From: Diphasiastrum complanatum | Taxonomy: Eukaryota > Streptophyta > Lycopodiopsida > Lycopodiales > Lycopodiaceae | NCBI GenBank assembly: GCA_029204225.1 | Contig: CM055096.1 | Location: 31,678,305-31,742,304 of the forward strand | Direction of reading: 5' to 3' | Length of the DNA: 64,000 nt | Shown: one piece after another, positions 23,461-36,171 of the stretch | Layout of the letters: each line of letters starts with the position of its first letter | How positions within the stretch are numbered: position 1 is the stretch's first letter | Made by a program: the position numbers and the translations under genes | The notes under the pieces: generated by a model | Databases searched by the model: none | Seen by the model: the letters and a program-made list of their open reading frames with translations, nothing else | Told to the model about the DNA's origin: nothing

Positions 23461-24224
23461 GGTTCAGATCCTCTGAATTAGAGTATGTGGTGGCCTAGTC
23501 GTTATAGATTTCCACAAAAATGATGAATTATGTAGTATAAAAGGTTTGATTGTTCTCCAAGAAAGAGAATAATCTCATCTTTTGCATGGTAAATGTATAT
23601 ATGATGGTAAACGGACTGGTATGTATAAAATTCACAACGAATACTACAGCGACATAACTGGTTATCCAAAGATATTTGGGTAAATTGGCATCCAAGAACA
23701 CCAATGATGAAATGTTTTGTTCAAGGTCTGTAAATGTAAGGATTACTTTATCTTTTAGGCATCAAGGAAACAGTCAGAACTGACAGCAACTAGCAATTAG
23801 ATTCAGTAAGCAGAATCACATTAGCTAAAGATTCTTCTTAATCAAACTCATGAATCGGTTCCTTCACATGATGATATATGAAAGTATTGAAATCTAGATC
23901 CACAGCTAAACTTATCACAAAATTCAAATAGAAGGTTAAACAATTTGATTTCATCCCACCTAAAGTAGTATATGTTGGCATTTGTCTTTAGTCCATGGTT
24001 TAGTTATAGTGTTGTTTGAACACTCAAATCTGGAAGGATCCAATCTCCACTTGCAAAAGGGGCTGATGTGTTCAAAATACTTCTAAACAAGCCTATTAAT
24101 CCCGATTGATGCCAAAACAATGATTAAAAATTTATTAACTAAGGCATTGAATAAAGAGAGACTGATAACATTAAGAAAGTCAAAACATGGAGACAAAACA
24201 TGCTTACTCAATGTTTACCCTAAA
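23461..24224. other. Intergenic sequence, nothing recognised
   Basis: No gene or element recognised; AT-rich. Confidence 0.45.
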
Positions 24225-24470
24225 ACGCAAATACTATGGCTATGAATTATTTGCTGCTCGGATCAATAGACAACAACTAAAAGCAAATGCAATGGCTATG
24301 TACTATTTGTTGCTCGGATCAAAAGAAAAAAATCAAAACCAAATGAAATAACTATGTACTTTTTCCTGCTCGGATCAAAAGAAAATAACAAAAGCAAATG
24401 CAATGGCTACGTACTCTTTGTTGCTTGAATCAAAAGCAAAAAAATCAAAACCAAATGAAATGACCACCTC
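24225..24470. repeat. ~56-bp tandem repeat, four units
   Basis: tgctcggatcaa-type motifs at 24255, 24311, 24367 and 24422 define a 55-56-bp unit ending in caaaagcaaatgcaatggcta. Open frames here are repeat artefacts. Confidence 0.8.
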
Positions 24471-24507
24471 TTTGCTACTTGATCATGAGAAGAAAATGCC
24501 ATCATTC

Positions 24508-24930
24508 ATAAAATTCGTGTCTCCAAAAATTGAGTCTCCAAAAATTCGTGTCTCTAAAAATTCAAGTTTAGAAACATTCGTGTCTCCAAAAATTCGTGTA
24601 TCCAAAAATTGAGTCTCCAAAAATTCGTGTCTCTAAAAATTCGAGTTTAACAAAATTCGTGTCTTAAAAAAATCGAGTCTGCAAAATTCGTGTCTAGAAA
24701 AATTCGAGTCATCGAAAAAGTTTGTCTTTCCAAAAATTTGAGTCATGTGGAAAATTCGAGTCATTTGTTAAATTTGAGTCATTCCAAAAAATTCGAGTCC
24801 TCCGAAAAATTCAAGTCATTGAAAAAAATCGAGTCATTAAAAAATTTGAGTCATTGGAAAAAATTCGAGTCTCTCGAAAAAAATCAAGTTTTCAAAAAAA
24901 AATCGAGCCTTTTGAAAAATTTGAGTTAAC
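24508..24930. repeat. AT-rich minisatellite (aaaaattcgagtc type)
   Basis: About 25-28 imperfect copies of a 14-18-bp unit (caaaaattcgtgtct / gaaaaattcgagtcat). The variant gradually changes from gtgtct to gagtca along the array, as expected of stepwise local duplication. Confidence 0.85.
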
Positions 24931-25229
24931 AATACAAAGGGTCAAAAATATTCAAACGGTCAGAACAAATCCGCCTCGATCCGATCCTATCTTGGGACAA
25001 AAAATCCTTCTCTAAATTTAGTGTATCTTAGTTGAATGCAAATGTGTGTTATATCAACCGTTGTTGCTTGCAAAAATTATGTGGTTTTGGTGATCTTGCA
25101 AATTTCTCAAGATCAAAGGAGGCTTCTTGGAGAGATGTCCACACCTACTTATCAAACTCCCTCACTTCCTTGAGTTTCTGTTCTGCCTTTGTTTTCACTC
25201 TCCCGACAGGTCATAATCAATTGAGTAAG

Positions 25230-25334
<105 letters not shown>

Positions 25335-25849
25335 GATGATACTATGCTAAGCTGAGACGTATTATTTCCCATTGTAGCAAGATTCAGTTTTCTCAGTTCT
25401 CTCATCATCTTATTGTATGTAGTAATGAAGAGAAGCATCGGCTTAATCACACTTATCAATCAGTAGGTATGTAAGGACAATCATCCCAGCTTTGTAGTTT
25501 CAACTGGTTCTGTTCCTGTCAATCAGTGTCCAACATTCTTACAACATTCTGAAGATATCGAGGCGGTAAAGAACAACCGTACTATGTATAGGGATCATCT
25601 TCTCTAGCGGAATAATAATGTTGAAGACTCCACAATTCCAACTGGTGAATATATAATAAATGAAGTTAGTACTAAAATAAGTAGGTGGATGAACCTCTCA
25701 GCTTCTCCTCAACAGGATAGGGTCTGGTTGTTTTTCCATTTCCATTTGGGCCAAAATGTGTTGTGCATTGTCGAACATAATGGTTGGAGCTACTTTCAAG
25801 TCTTCAGGAGTTCAAATCCGTCAAAGCATCAGTAATAAGTAATCATTGG

Positions 25850-25965
25850 ATGCTTTGATGCATTTTATATTCAGATTTGTGAAAGCAGTAATTATTATCA
25901 GATTCTTTGATGCATTTTCAGTTCAGATTTGTGAAAGCAGCGATAATTATCAGATGTTTTCATGC
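25850..25965. repeat. ~52-bp tandem duplication
   Basis: tttgatgcatttt...cagatttgtgaaagcag starts at 25854 and 25906; a third partial unit follows. No coding content. Confidence 0.7.
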
Positions 25966-26032
25966 AGTGAAAAGATGATCAGAAATTGAGAAGTGTAGAG
26001 CAGGGTATGAATATTACTGAGGGCAACTTCCA

Positions 26033-26482
26033 TTGGAGGTGAAAAGCATTTCTAAGATGAGCATGGGCATGATGCCACTTCTTCTTAGTCGTTATTCTCT
26101 TTATAATACTCCTCCTTGTTTAAACCATGTATGCAGATTAGCCATCTTCCAATCGAATATTAGAAGGCATCAATCCCATAATAACAGCGATAATAATTCT
26201 AGAAGGCAGAATTGCAATAATATATTTGCTTACCTTAGGCTTGGGCATTTAAGCCAAGAAAAATTTGTGAATAGAATCCTCAGTATTTCTGCGTCTACTT
26301 TTTCTTTTGTGCATCAAGGCAACAGAGACTTTGATGGGATCATCAGGTCGGGCTTGCGAATACGCACGCATGGCATTCTGTTAGTGGTTCAACAGTCAAT
26401 GCAAGGAATGGCACCGTGGCAGCTCTATGAGATGGATCCACGTGACCTAACAGGCAAAATAGTCACCAACTACCACCAGTGA
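26033..26482 (+). CDS. Hypothetical 149-residue ORF
   Basis: This plus-strand frame is open from an ATG to TGA. It has an Asn/Arg/His-rich middle and a C-terminal part reading LRIRTHGILLVVQQSMQGM. I recognise no domain. LRLGHLSQEKFVNR faintly recalls the RLGH motif of copia GAG-pre-integrase, but the usual cysteines and neighbouring motifs are missing. It may be chance or an exon of an unknown gene. There is no supporting context: the flanks are short tandem repeats. Confidence 0.2.
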   Translation: MEVKSISKMSMGMMPLLLSRYSLYNTPPCLNHVCRLAIFQSNIRRHQSHNNSDNNSRRQNCNNIFAYLRLGHLSQEKFVNRILSISASTFSFVHQGNRDFDGIIRSGLRIRTHGILLVVQQSMQGMAPWQLYEMDPRDLTGKIVTNYHQ

Positions 26483-26588
26483 TGTCTCAAGATTTTTTTT
26501 TTTACCATATAATGTTGAAAATTATATGCTAGCCCAAACCGATGATCCTCATCAAAGTCTCCGTCGCCTTCTAATCACTTTTTGTATA

Positions 26589-26654
26589 GATGCATTTATT
26601 ACACCAAATGCTTTCACTTGATGCATTTATTACACCTGATGCTTTCACCTGATG
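26589..26654. repeat. 32-bp tandem duplication
   Basis: gatgcatttattacacc...tgctttcac is present twice in tandem. Confidence 0.7.
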
Positions 26655-27739
26655 TTTGTTGTTAACATTGTCTGTCTTAGTGAAAGAGAATCAAACATAT
26701 CATATTGACCAAACCTAACAACCAACAAAAGCTCCGAGTTGAGGAGAATATGCTCACCTGCATCCATTTACAACAAGAACAGGGACATTATTGTGGGAAC
26801 TACAGGTGTCTACACATACTCTTAGTGCAACAAGTAGTCATTGCCAAGTTAGGTGACTCTAATTTTGTCCATATCATGAGTAAAAAGTCAGACATTGTTT
26901 CAGCTTTACTCAAAGTTACAAAATTATAAGGTTAATAGTGTATAATCAGTGCTTGAAAGTCAGCAATTACAAAAGTATGACTAAAGTAGACAATTACATC
27001 CAGACTAGTTTTATAGTAGAGTTCAAAACTATCTGCCATTACCCTTTTCAAAATGCTTATCGGAACACCATCTCTTTTTTTTCTATTAGAAAAATGTTTA
27101 TTGCACTATCAATTTCAAATTGTCAGAGCATTACCGTCCACAAATAAGTATATATAGACTTTAACAGACAGGTCTAATCCAAGTCATATAAGTAAAGTCA
27201 TCATACCATTTATATAAAAAAAAGTCGAAGTGTAACCAAAGGTTTAAACAAAAAGCAATACGCTTCAAAGGAGACCTCGTTAATGAAAGTTAAGCATCAA
27301 CGAGTAGTAAATTCATGATCATTTCATGGCACTTCAACTCTTCATACCCATTAGTAGCAACAACCATATTGAGGGGATTAGAAGACTGTTCACACGAATT
27401 TTTTCATTGTTAACATTTAGAGTGTTGTACGAAGTCTGATCAAAGAACTCAAGACAGGTTTTTCATTGTGATCATAGTGACCAAAACAAGCAAGTAAATC
27501 ATGAGAGCATTTCTTAATTAGGTGTGTGTGTGTGTGTGTGTGTGATCCCGCCAACCATCCCACAAAACAAGATAACCACTAGGTGGTGCAACAAGTATAC
27601 CTAGTGTGGTTATACTTGCTGCACACCTAAAACCACATATGATGCTAAAATAAGAACCAAGTGAAGACAATCACCCTTGGGGATAAGTTTCAAATATAAG
27701 TCTCCCTATGGAAGATTTTTTCGATGACAAGTATTCATA
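26655..27739. other. Intergenic sequence with a (GT)n tract
   Basis: (GT)n lies at about 27522-27544. Otherwise AT-rich with no supported gene. Confidence 0.5.
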
Positions 27740-28580
27740 TTCAGGAATGTCAACATATACTTACATTTTCTCAAGACCATAATGTCAAGTATATCTTGAG
27801 ATTTCTAAACAGCATCCTAGAATAATTAGGATATGAAAATAGTTTATCCAAGCCTACTTTCAAACTAGTCCGCAATACATGCCAAATTTTACACCAGTCT
27901 AGAAGTAACATAACTGCATGAGAAGGAAAAGTCTTATAATCATAATGTAAGCAAGCCGTATGGTTATAAAACCAAGTAATTGAAACTTGTCAATGAGCTT
28001 AATTTGTCCAATAAGATAAAGTGCATACCAGTGTAGGATAGTTTTGTCATGTGTAAATTTGACACATTGACAAACCAATATTGATGGCAAAATATTACTA
28101 GGCAAATCTAGCCAAGTATGGTTGGATATTCAAGAGGAATCCTCTCCAACACAAGAGTGGTGTGTGTGTGTTTGTACCTAACAAATCTAAACAAAACTGA
28201 ATATAATCGCCACAATACAACACATACGAATCTTAAAGTCAATCAAATTCGTATAGTGTCATGTCATCATAGTCAAAAGACAACCATATTTTCTCAAAAA
28301 TTATGCCATCAAATATGTCTTAAGATTTTTCAATAGCATTCTAGAACCGAGATTTACACTCAAGATATAATAATAGTTTTTCCCAGCCAAATTCCGAACT
28401 AGTTCATAATACTAGCCAAACTCTACCCAAGTCTAGCAGTGACATAACTGCTAGAGAAGCATTTCTCAAGTCATACAACCAAAATGTAGGAGGCTGTATG
28501 GTTAGAAAATCACATATTTGAAACTTGTCAATGAAATTACCTTGTCCAATACACACAATAGTGTAGTAAGGGACACGATA
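27740..28580. repeat. Diverged tandem duplication, period ~534 bp
   Basis: Segments around 27740-28045 and 28270-28580 share ordered blocks: attttctcaa, ctagaa(c/t), aactagt(c/t), a(a/c)tctac-like, acataactgc (27908 and 28442), gtatggtta and gaaacttgtcaatga. Divergence is substantial, so the duplication is old. No coding sequence was found in either copy. Confidence 0.65.
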
Positions 28581-28959
28581 ATGAAACATCAAAATTTGAG
28601 ATCTTCACAAAAATCAACCCCTGAACAAAGGTATATATATATGAAAGGAGCGCTTCAATTTTTTCCATGCCTGCCAATTGATAATGTCATTTTGGGTTAT
28701 GGTTTGCAAGCTGGAATGAGATGGAGCAGACAGTGGGAGCAAGCAAGGAAGTGCAAAGAGCACATGGGATGCATACATTAAGCAGATTCCCATCTTGGGA
28801 CAGCATGTATGTTCCCTCCAGCTAAACAAAATATAGGATGTTTCTTGATTTTTGAATGTCAAAAGAAAATTGGATCTTTATCTTTTCATAAAAGATATCT
28901 AAAAAGGGCAACAAATATAGTTGAGAATGGAGCAAAAGAATAGGGTTAGGTAAGAAAAT

Positions 28960-29540
28960 TCACATCATGGCGATATCAGGGATGAAAGCTAAAAGGGCTT
29001 TGCAGTTGATGAAATCTTGTATTTGTGAACAAATATGAGCAAAATGTTGTAGAACTGCAGAATGAGTTCACTGAGGCAAAGTTGGTGTACTAGCCTTTGA
29101 GTAAATTGCTTGCGATGTGTTGGAGAAGCATATGTGATCTTCACAACTACTACTTCTGAAAGCCCTTTGTTTTTTAAAAAGAAAGTCTCAAGACTCAAGG
29201 ATGCTTTGGATGCAGTGGATGGCAGGAGACTCTTTATCGACATTTCAGTCCCAAGGAATGTCTCCACTTGTGTCTCAGAAATTCCTTCAGTGGAGCTTTC
29301 TAATGTGGATGACCTCTGGGAAGTTGTGGTTGCAAACAAAGAAGAAAGAAAGAGAAAAGCTTTGGAAGCCCAGTTGATAATTTTGCAAGAGCTAAACAGT
29401 TTCGAGGCATGGAGGGATTCACTTGAGACAGTCCCCACAATAAAGAAGCTAAGAGCTTATGCAGAGAAGACATGTGCATCTAAGTTTGAGAAATGTTTAA
29501 GCAAATTGGCGAAATATCCGTCAAGAATTGGAAGCTAGTT
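28960..29540 (+). pseudogene. HEMA: Glutamyl-tRNA reductase (HEMA) pseudogene
   Basis: Glutamyl-tRNA reductase makes glutamate-1-semialdehyde, the first committed step of tetrapyrrole synthesis in plastids. Plus-strand frames match the NADPH-binding and C-terminal parts: [100 protein letters not shown] and [18 protein letters not shown] then stop. The N-terminal catalytic domain with its cysteine is absent, there is an in-frame TAG near 29090, and frameshifts lie near 29030 and 29110. No introns interrupt the match, so it may be processed. It ends about 100 bp before a long (GA)n tract. Confidence 0.88.
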
Positions 29541-29646
29541 ACATTGCAGTCGCACACGAGGAAACCCATGGCACTGGTTCTGCCTACGCCTTTGATCTTG
29601 CCATACCACAATGGTCTTGTGTTGCCAGGGCCAGGCGCTGGGAAGG

Positions 29647-30794
<1,148 letters not shown>

Positions 30795-31722
30795 TGTTGG
30801 CATTTTCAGGATTTTCGTCTTTCGGGATTTTTTCTCTCACTTCGGGTTTTTTGCAAAATGCCAGATGCCTCAAATGTTAAGAAAATGACGTTGGCAAAGA
30901 CCTTCACATTTTTCGCATGACAATTTACGTTCATTTCATACAGATTTCCTTTTGAGCACGTTGAGGGGTTCGTTGACTTTGACTGGGTGACACTTTACGT
31001 TCAAATCTGCAGACAGACTGTTTACAACCAAAAGCCACCAACTTGCATTAATTCATCAGCAAGTAATTTTTGAGAAGTCCTAACTGGATGGATGCCAGCA
31101 CATAATAGCCAACTGGATGACGCATTTGACGACCTAATTGCTTAGTATAAATAGTTGTTCATATTCCTACATCTCAAGCATGAAGATCAACCATCAAGTA
31201 TTAAATAGTTAGTGTTCTCTCTCAAGCATTCTAGCTCACTTCTTTAGAGTTGATTAGAGATTGTTATTGCACTTCCTGCTTATCAGCATTGTGCTTAATT
31301 CAGACTTATTTTAGTCACTCAGAGATAGCTTAGAGTACGCGGCTTCGATCCGCAAACTTGTTGTACTCATTTACATTTGTTTCGTTTTTATACTGAATCA
31401 ATACTATCTTCTTGTTGCATTCATGTTCGTATCCAAATGTATGCAATTCTGTAGTTCTTCGCAATTGATTATTTGTCTGATTATTCAATGCTTAGTGTTT
31501 GGCTACGTATTCATTGTAGTACTAATGATTTCAAAGTTAGTTACTATAAGATCGAACGTAATTTCTATCACTATTGTTTTGTTTGAAATTCATAGAGGGA
31601 GTCATGCATAGAGAACAAGAAAGATAGTTTATTCGTTGTGCACAATAAGTTTTTATTCTTGTCGTTCGAATTCTTTTTATTCAATTCCATTTGACCTATC
31701 TTCTACACACCTCTTTCCAACA
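30795..31722 (+). repeat. 5' LTR of copia-E
   Basis: Starts tgttggcattttcag and ends ctttccaaca, so it has TG...CA ends with TGTTGG/CCAACA inverted termini. TATAAATA at 31145-31152 is a good core-promoter match, placing U3 to its left and R/U5 to its right. Confidence 0.9.
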
Positions 31723-31734
31723 TGGTATCAGAGC
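31723..31734 (+). other. Primer-binding site (tRNA-Met) of copia-E
   Basis: tggtatcagagc directly abuts the LTR end, the standard Ty1/copia primer site. Confidence 0.95.
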
Positions 31735-31899
31735 GTTGATTCTTCAAGGCCTAAATACTATATCGGAGTGCAAGCTCTAATACTTGATATCTTTCGCGAT
31801 ATCAAATTATTCTTCAGTTCGAATCAATTTGTTTCGATATTAGAGAATTGATTTCCATAGCACGATATCTCTCTTAATGTCGTCAGACTAAAGTTCCAG

Positions 31900-33430
31900 A
31901 TGGATTCTCAAAGTAATGCCGGTCTTATCATAGACAAGCTAAATATCATTTATGGAAATTTAAGATGAAGACCTTGCTAATCGCCAACGAGTTGTGGGAT
32001 GTTGTTACATGTATTGAAGTGAAGCTTGAAGACGACATAGACAACTCAAAGTGAAAATCAAAGGATGGTAAAGATTTCGCGCTTATTATCCTCAATATAT
32101 CAGATACTCAGATTGGCCACATAACTAAAGCCAAAACTTTGAAAGAAGTTTGGAAAATCCTAAGCTCACTATATTATGTGAGAGACGTAACTACCAAGTT
32201 ACATCTCCGAAAGAAATTCTTCACACTCAAGATTTTGAACAATGATTCTCTTCAAAGTCATATTAACCAATTTAAGAATCTCTTGCAATAGATGGCCGCT
32301 GTCGGATCAGTCATAGATGATCAAGACGCAATTATGGCATTGCTTTCAAGTCTGTCCACTACATATGAGAACTAGGTGATGATCATCACGACATACTCAG
32401 AATTAACTCTTACCAGAGTTATCACTATGTTGCTGCAAGAAGATTATTGAAGAAGTCAAAATACTTCGTCTACCTCTTCGTCTCATGCTCTATATGTCAA
32501 CAAGGGCTCAAAACGACAGATGCAGAAAAGCTCCAAGCAGTCTACATCGAATCAGAAACAGACTCAAAGTCAAGAACAAATATTGAATCCACATTCATCG
32601 AAAAAGAAGAAGTTTTGCAAGTATTGCAAGCGCAATAACCGTGAGATCCAAGATTGCCAAATTCTCAAAGCAAAGAATGTAGCCAAGCAACCTGATCAAC
32701 AAGCAAATATAGTTACAGCATCTCTTAAAGTCGAAATGGATGATGGTGTTTTTATGGTCAAAGATAAAAATGTGAATTCAGATGATTCGTGGTTTCTAAA
32801 TTCCGGAGCTACTCAACACACGACCAATCATCGTGAGATTTTCCATTCCTATACACCTTACAACATTTGCCTCAGTCAAATGGTCTTGTTGAGAGAAAGA
32901 ATAGAACCTTAGTCGAATCGGCAAAGTGCATGTTATCACATGCGTCACTTCCGAAGTCCTTCTAGGCTGAACCTGTTTCAATAGCAAACTATATTCAGAA
33001 CAAATGTCCTACTAAAGGTCTCTCATACAAAACACCATTTGAAGTTTGGATAGGTGCCAAACCTTCTTTATCGAACTTAAAAGTTTTTGGATGTATTGCT
33101 TATGTGCAGATTCCTCATGATCTCAAGAAGAAGCTCAACTTCTAGAGTATCAAATGTATTTTCATCAGCTGCACTACTTCAAATCAAGCTTACAAGTTGT
33201 TCGATCCCATCGAGTTGAAAATATTCACTAGCCGGGATGTCATCTTCATTGAAGATCAGTTTATTGACCTCAAGGGAAAAGGCAAAGCCCATGTAGCCGA
33301 CTTGTCCGACTTCTTGGAATGCAATATGCTTGAAGGAAATGATCAGTTTGAGATTGATTTAGCAAGGATTATATTTTGCGAAGAGTTATTAGAAAAGACG
33401 TTTCTATTTTTGGATGGCAATCATAGAACC
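31900..33430 (+). pseudogene. Copia-E gag-pol remnant
   Basis: Gag begins with ATG at 31900 (MDSQSNAGLIIDKLN, then YHLWKFKMKTLLIANELWDV) and continues through KLHLRKKFFTLKI with several in-frame stops. The zinc knuckle reads CKYCKRNNREIQDC: arginine replaces the metal-binding histidine. The protease motif is DSWFLNSGATQH, with asparagine for the catalytic aspartate. A deletion near 32870 joins this to the integrase C-terminal half (NGLVERKNRTLVESAKCML, YKTPFEVWIGAKPSL, LKVFGCIAYVQIP, IFTSRDVIFIEDQF). The frame ends by about 33430. Non-functional. Confidence 0.88.
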
Positions 33431-35664
33431 CAAGCTTGGATGGAAGATGTACGATAGTTTATTGCTTTGATAGGAAGAAACATATATATCTGTAAAAGCG
33501 TCTTTGATAACAATATATCCTTCAGATTCGTTACCTTTGTTGGGAGATCTCAATAGGTGAGATTTGACCTTTATTTCAATCATGTTTAGGATCAACATAT
33601 GTCTCTCCATTGCATAATAAAGTAATTGTGGCACTAACAACATGATCTATGATCCTAGAGATCACCTGGGCGACAAAAAAGCTCACAACTTGCCAAAACT
33701 CATCCCCTGCTTTGAGTCCAAGGCATCATGTATTTCTTCACGGTGAACTAATGTGATACCTTTTTATTTTTGTAGAATTGGTGGGCAGTGAAGTCAATAT
33801 GCATGTGGTTGGAGCCACTACATCCAACATTTTATTGCTAGATATGGACTCGGCTATAGTGGAGATCTTGTTCCCAGAAAGATAGTGAGTAGATTGGTGT
33901 CATGTCATCATTATAAACAAATTTCTATTAGTCAAAGTTAATTTGTGGGTGACATAGTGAATTGCCTTGTTAAAGTGCAAATGTGGCCACTGTGATGGCT
34001 AGGAACATGCAACACTATGACAAGATGTAAGTATGTGAAAAAAGACGAAATCAATGTCCTTTTGTTGATGACAAATCTACTATGGACTTGGAAGAGTAAT
34101 TTATGGCTAGAAACATTATCTAGTATGAATGACATTTTCATCTCATCTATTTCCAAAATGAGCATTGTTAATTAGAAAAGACAATGTGTATCTATTTGTT
34201 TGATTGTTGATATGTCCCACTATTTCAAGTGTTGTTATTATTTATGTACCCATGGCCTTTCATCCCAATATATTTTGCAAATTAATGTTTTCTTTATACA
34301 GTATCCATGCATGTCCTGACCTACTTTGCAAATCCTTGCATGTTTTTTGTCGCAATTGTTTGTAGGGCACAATGACTACTCTTTGTCTATGTTTTCTCCT
34401 CATATGTACAAATGTACTAGACTCTTCATGCTCCTTATTTTAAAAACTGCATGTGGAAATCCAATCTTGATTGTGATTGAACTTGATGGTGATGACTAGT
34501 TACTATTGTGAAGTATTTGGTGACATGCCATGATTCAGGAAGCTCCAAATAGTGTGTACAATTACTACTTAGAATTTCGATTTTTGTGCTCGATATTGGT
34601 AGAATGTACATTCAATGTAAGTAACACTTTATATTAAGATGCCAGAAAAACAAGTCCTATTATGTAGCACACCCTAGTAAACTCCCAATCTACAAAATCT
34701 ACATCAAATCTTCAAATTAGTAGCATGCCATGTGCTACGGTTTTGACGAATGCTCGCACAACAAAACTAGCAAAGAATGTACTCGCAAAATGTCAAAACC
34801 CTGGATTGACAAAACGAGCGTAGAACATAAAAAATGTATCGAATTTGGGCACACTTTCGATGATGTGACATACTTGTATAGGCTAACACAAGAATTTGAA
34901 TGGCCTAATTCTTTTCCTTTTTCCAAGTTACTCTAGGGAATCTCTTGTATTTTGTATCAATTTTGAACTAAATTATTTGGTGCAACACCACTAACTTTTT
35001 AGTTCTCTTACATACATGAGTTGAGGATTCACTCCATTCTCACTTGTGTTTTGTTTACTTGCATGAATTGAGGATTCACTTCGTCCTCACTTATGTAAGA
35101 TAGTGACTGAAAGAAAAAACATTCAAAAAACAAACATAAGAAAAATGTTGCTTGTGCACACAACTTTTATATTTCAAAATAAGGAATAATCTACTGTAAT
35201 TAAAATGAATAATGAAATACTAATAGTAAAAGTAGGAGAAAAGAAATGCACATGTTTTGATGACTAAAATTAAAATCCGACTAAGAATCCATGTATGATC
35301 AATGAAGATTAAATTGATATCTCTAACTCTATATTAGCTAAAATACTCTACACTATCAAGAATCACCATTTCAAATACCCGCCACGTCCTTGCACTAGTG
35401 CTTTTAGGTACGAGGCTTAAGTTTAAGTCGCTATTGGTGTTAGGCAAGTATAACATAAGTTTAGTTATGATTAAGTCGTGTTAATAAAGTATTGATAATG
35501 ACGTTATACTTGGTAGATAATTAATTGCCAACAAACCATCTAACGTGAAGGATTTTGTCGATATTCTTACCACTAGTTGAGGGAGTTTTCACATTTGTGG
35601 AATCTGAGATTATATTTGGTAGTCATTAATCTGAATTGTGACTCTTAGACAAACAATATACTCG
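33431..35664. other. Intergenic sequence, nothing firm
   Basis: Only short frames; the one at 34730-34936 is open on both strands and unrecognised. AT-rich tracts near 35110-35240. No element ends found. Confidence 0.4.
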
Positions 35665-35905
35665 AAGACCAATGGTATTTACCCAAGCAATGAATTGGCA
35701 AGTAGATAACTGCCACGTGGATATTTACCTGGACACTAAGCTGTATATAAACTAGACCTAAACCGTCGCTCTTCCTCTTTCCTTGACCAACAATGGTATT
35801 TTACACAAGCAATGAATTGGCAAGTAGATTAATGCCACGTGGATATTTGCCTGGACACTAAGCTATATATAAACTAGACCTAAACCTTCGCTCCCCTTTC
35901 GTTTG
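35665..35905 (+). promoter_or_regulatory. Duplicated promoter module (G-box + TATA), period ~122 bp
   Basis: Two ~110-bp near-identical copies each carry gccacgtgg (CACGTG G-box at 35713-35718 and 35835-35840), ctggacactaagct, and a TATA box (tatataaa near 35743 and 35865) followed by ctagacctaaacc. After the second copy come pyrimidine-rich and GA-rich leader sequence and an ATG at 35992. This is the arrangement of a light- or ABA-type plant core promoter that has been tandemly duplicated. The function is inferred from motifs only. Confidence 0.6.
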
Positions 35906-35991
35906 TCTTCCCTTTCTCTTCTCTTAACTTCAGCTAGAGGGAGGGAGAAGAGCGTGAGAGCGAGAGAGAGAGCGAGAGGACGTCTTTGGCG

Positions 35992-36022
35992 ATGAGGGGA
36001 GCAGGCGGAGGCACTCAGCGGG
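35992..36022 (+). CDS. Possible first exon after the duplicated promoter
   Basis: An ATG at 35992 begins MRGAGGGTQR, ending at a possible donor (cagcgg/gtattt). The purine-rich leader before it is typical of a plant 5' UTR. A possible second exon follows the acceptor ctctttacag near 36210 (for example HRPSHERKLVLLRLGM), but the phase cannot be settled and it soon meets a stop. I recognise no family. The gene may be decayed, or may continue after a long intron. Confidence 0.3.
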
Positions 36023-36171
36023 TATTTCTCCATTCAGGCTTCGTATCTCATTACATTTCGGAAAATGGATTTCATTTTTTTCTATTATCTCAGACATGGA
36101 TCTGCCCTTGCACTCACTGCTATCCGCTATTATTTTCATGTCAGCTCCTTCTTTGCTTCCCATTCTTTTGA

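Larger units (their letters stand above)
30795..33430 (+). mobile_element. Copia element with complete 5' LTR, decayed and truncated (copia-E)
   Basis: A 928-bp 5' LTR (30795-31722) is followed by a tRNA-Met primer site, gag, a protease motif and the downstream half of integrase. Stops are scattered through gag; the integrase core and everything from reverse transcriptase onward are missing, and no 3' LTR was found. The 5' LTR resembles the diverged LTR at 2960-3651, so both belong to related families. Confidence 0.88.

Noticed and set aside
28989-29438. 149-residue minus-strand frame
   Set aside because: It is antisense to the glutamyl-tRNA reductase match, which explains the open frame.
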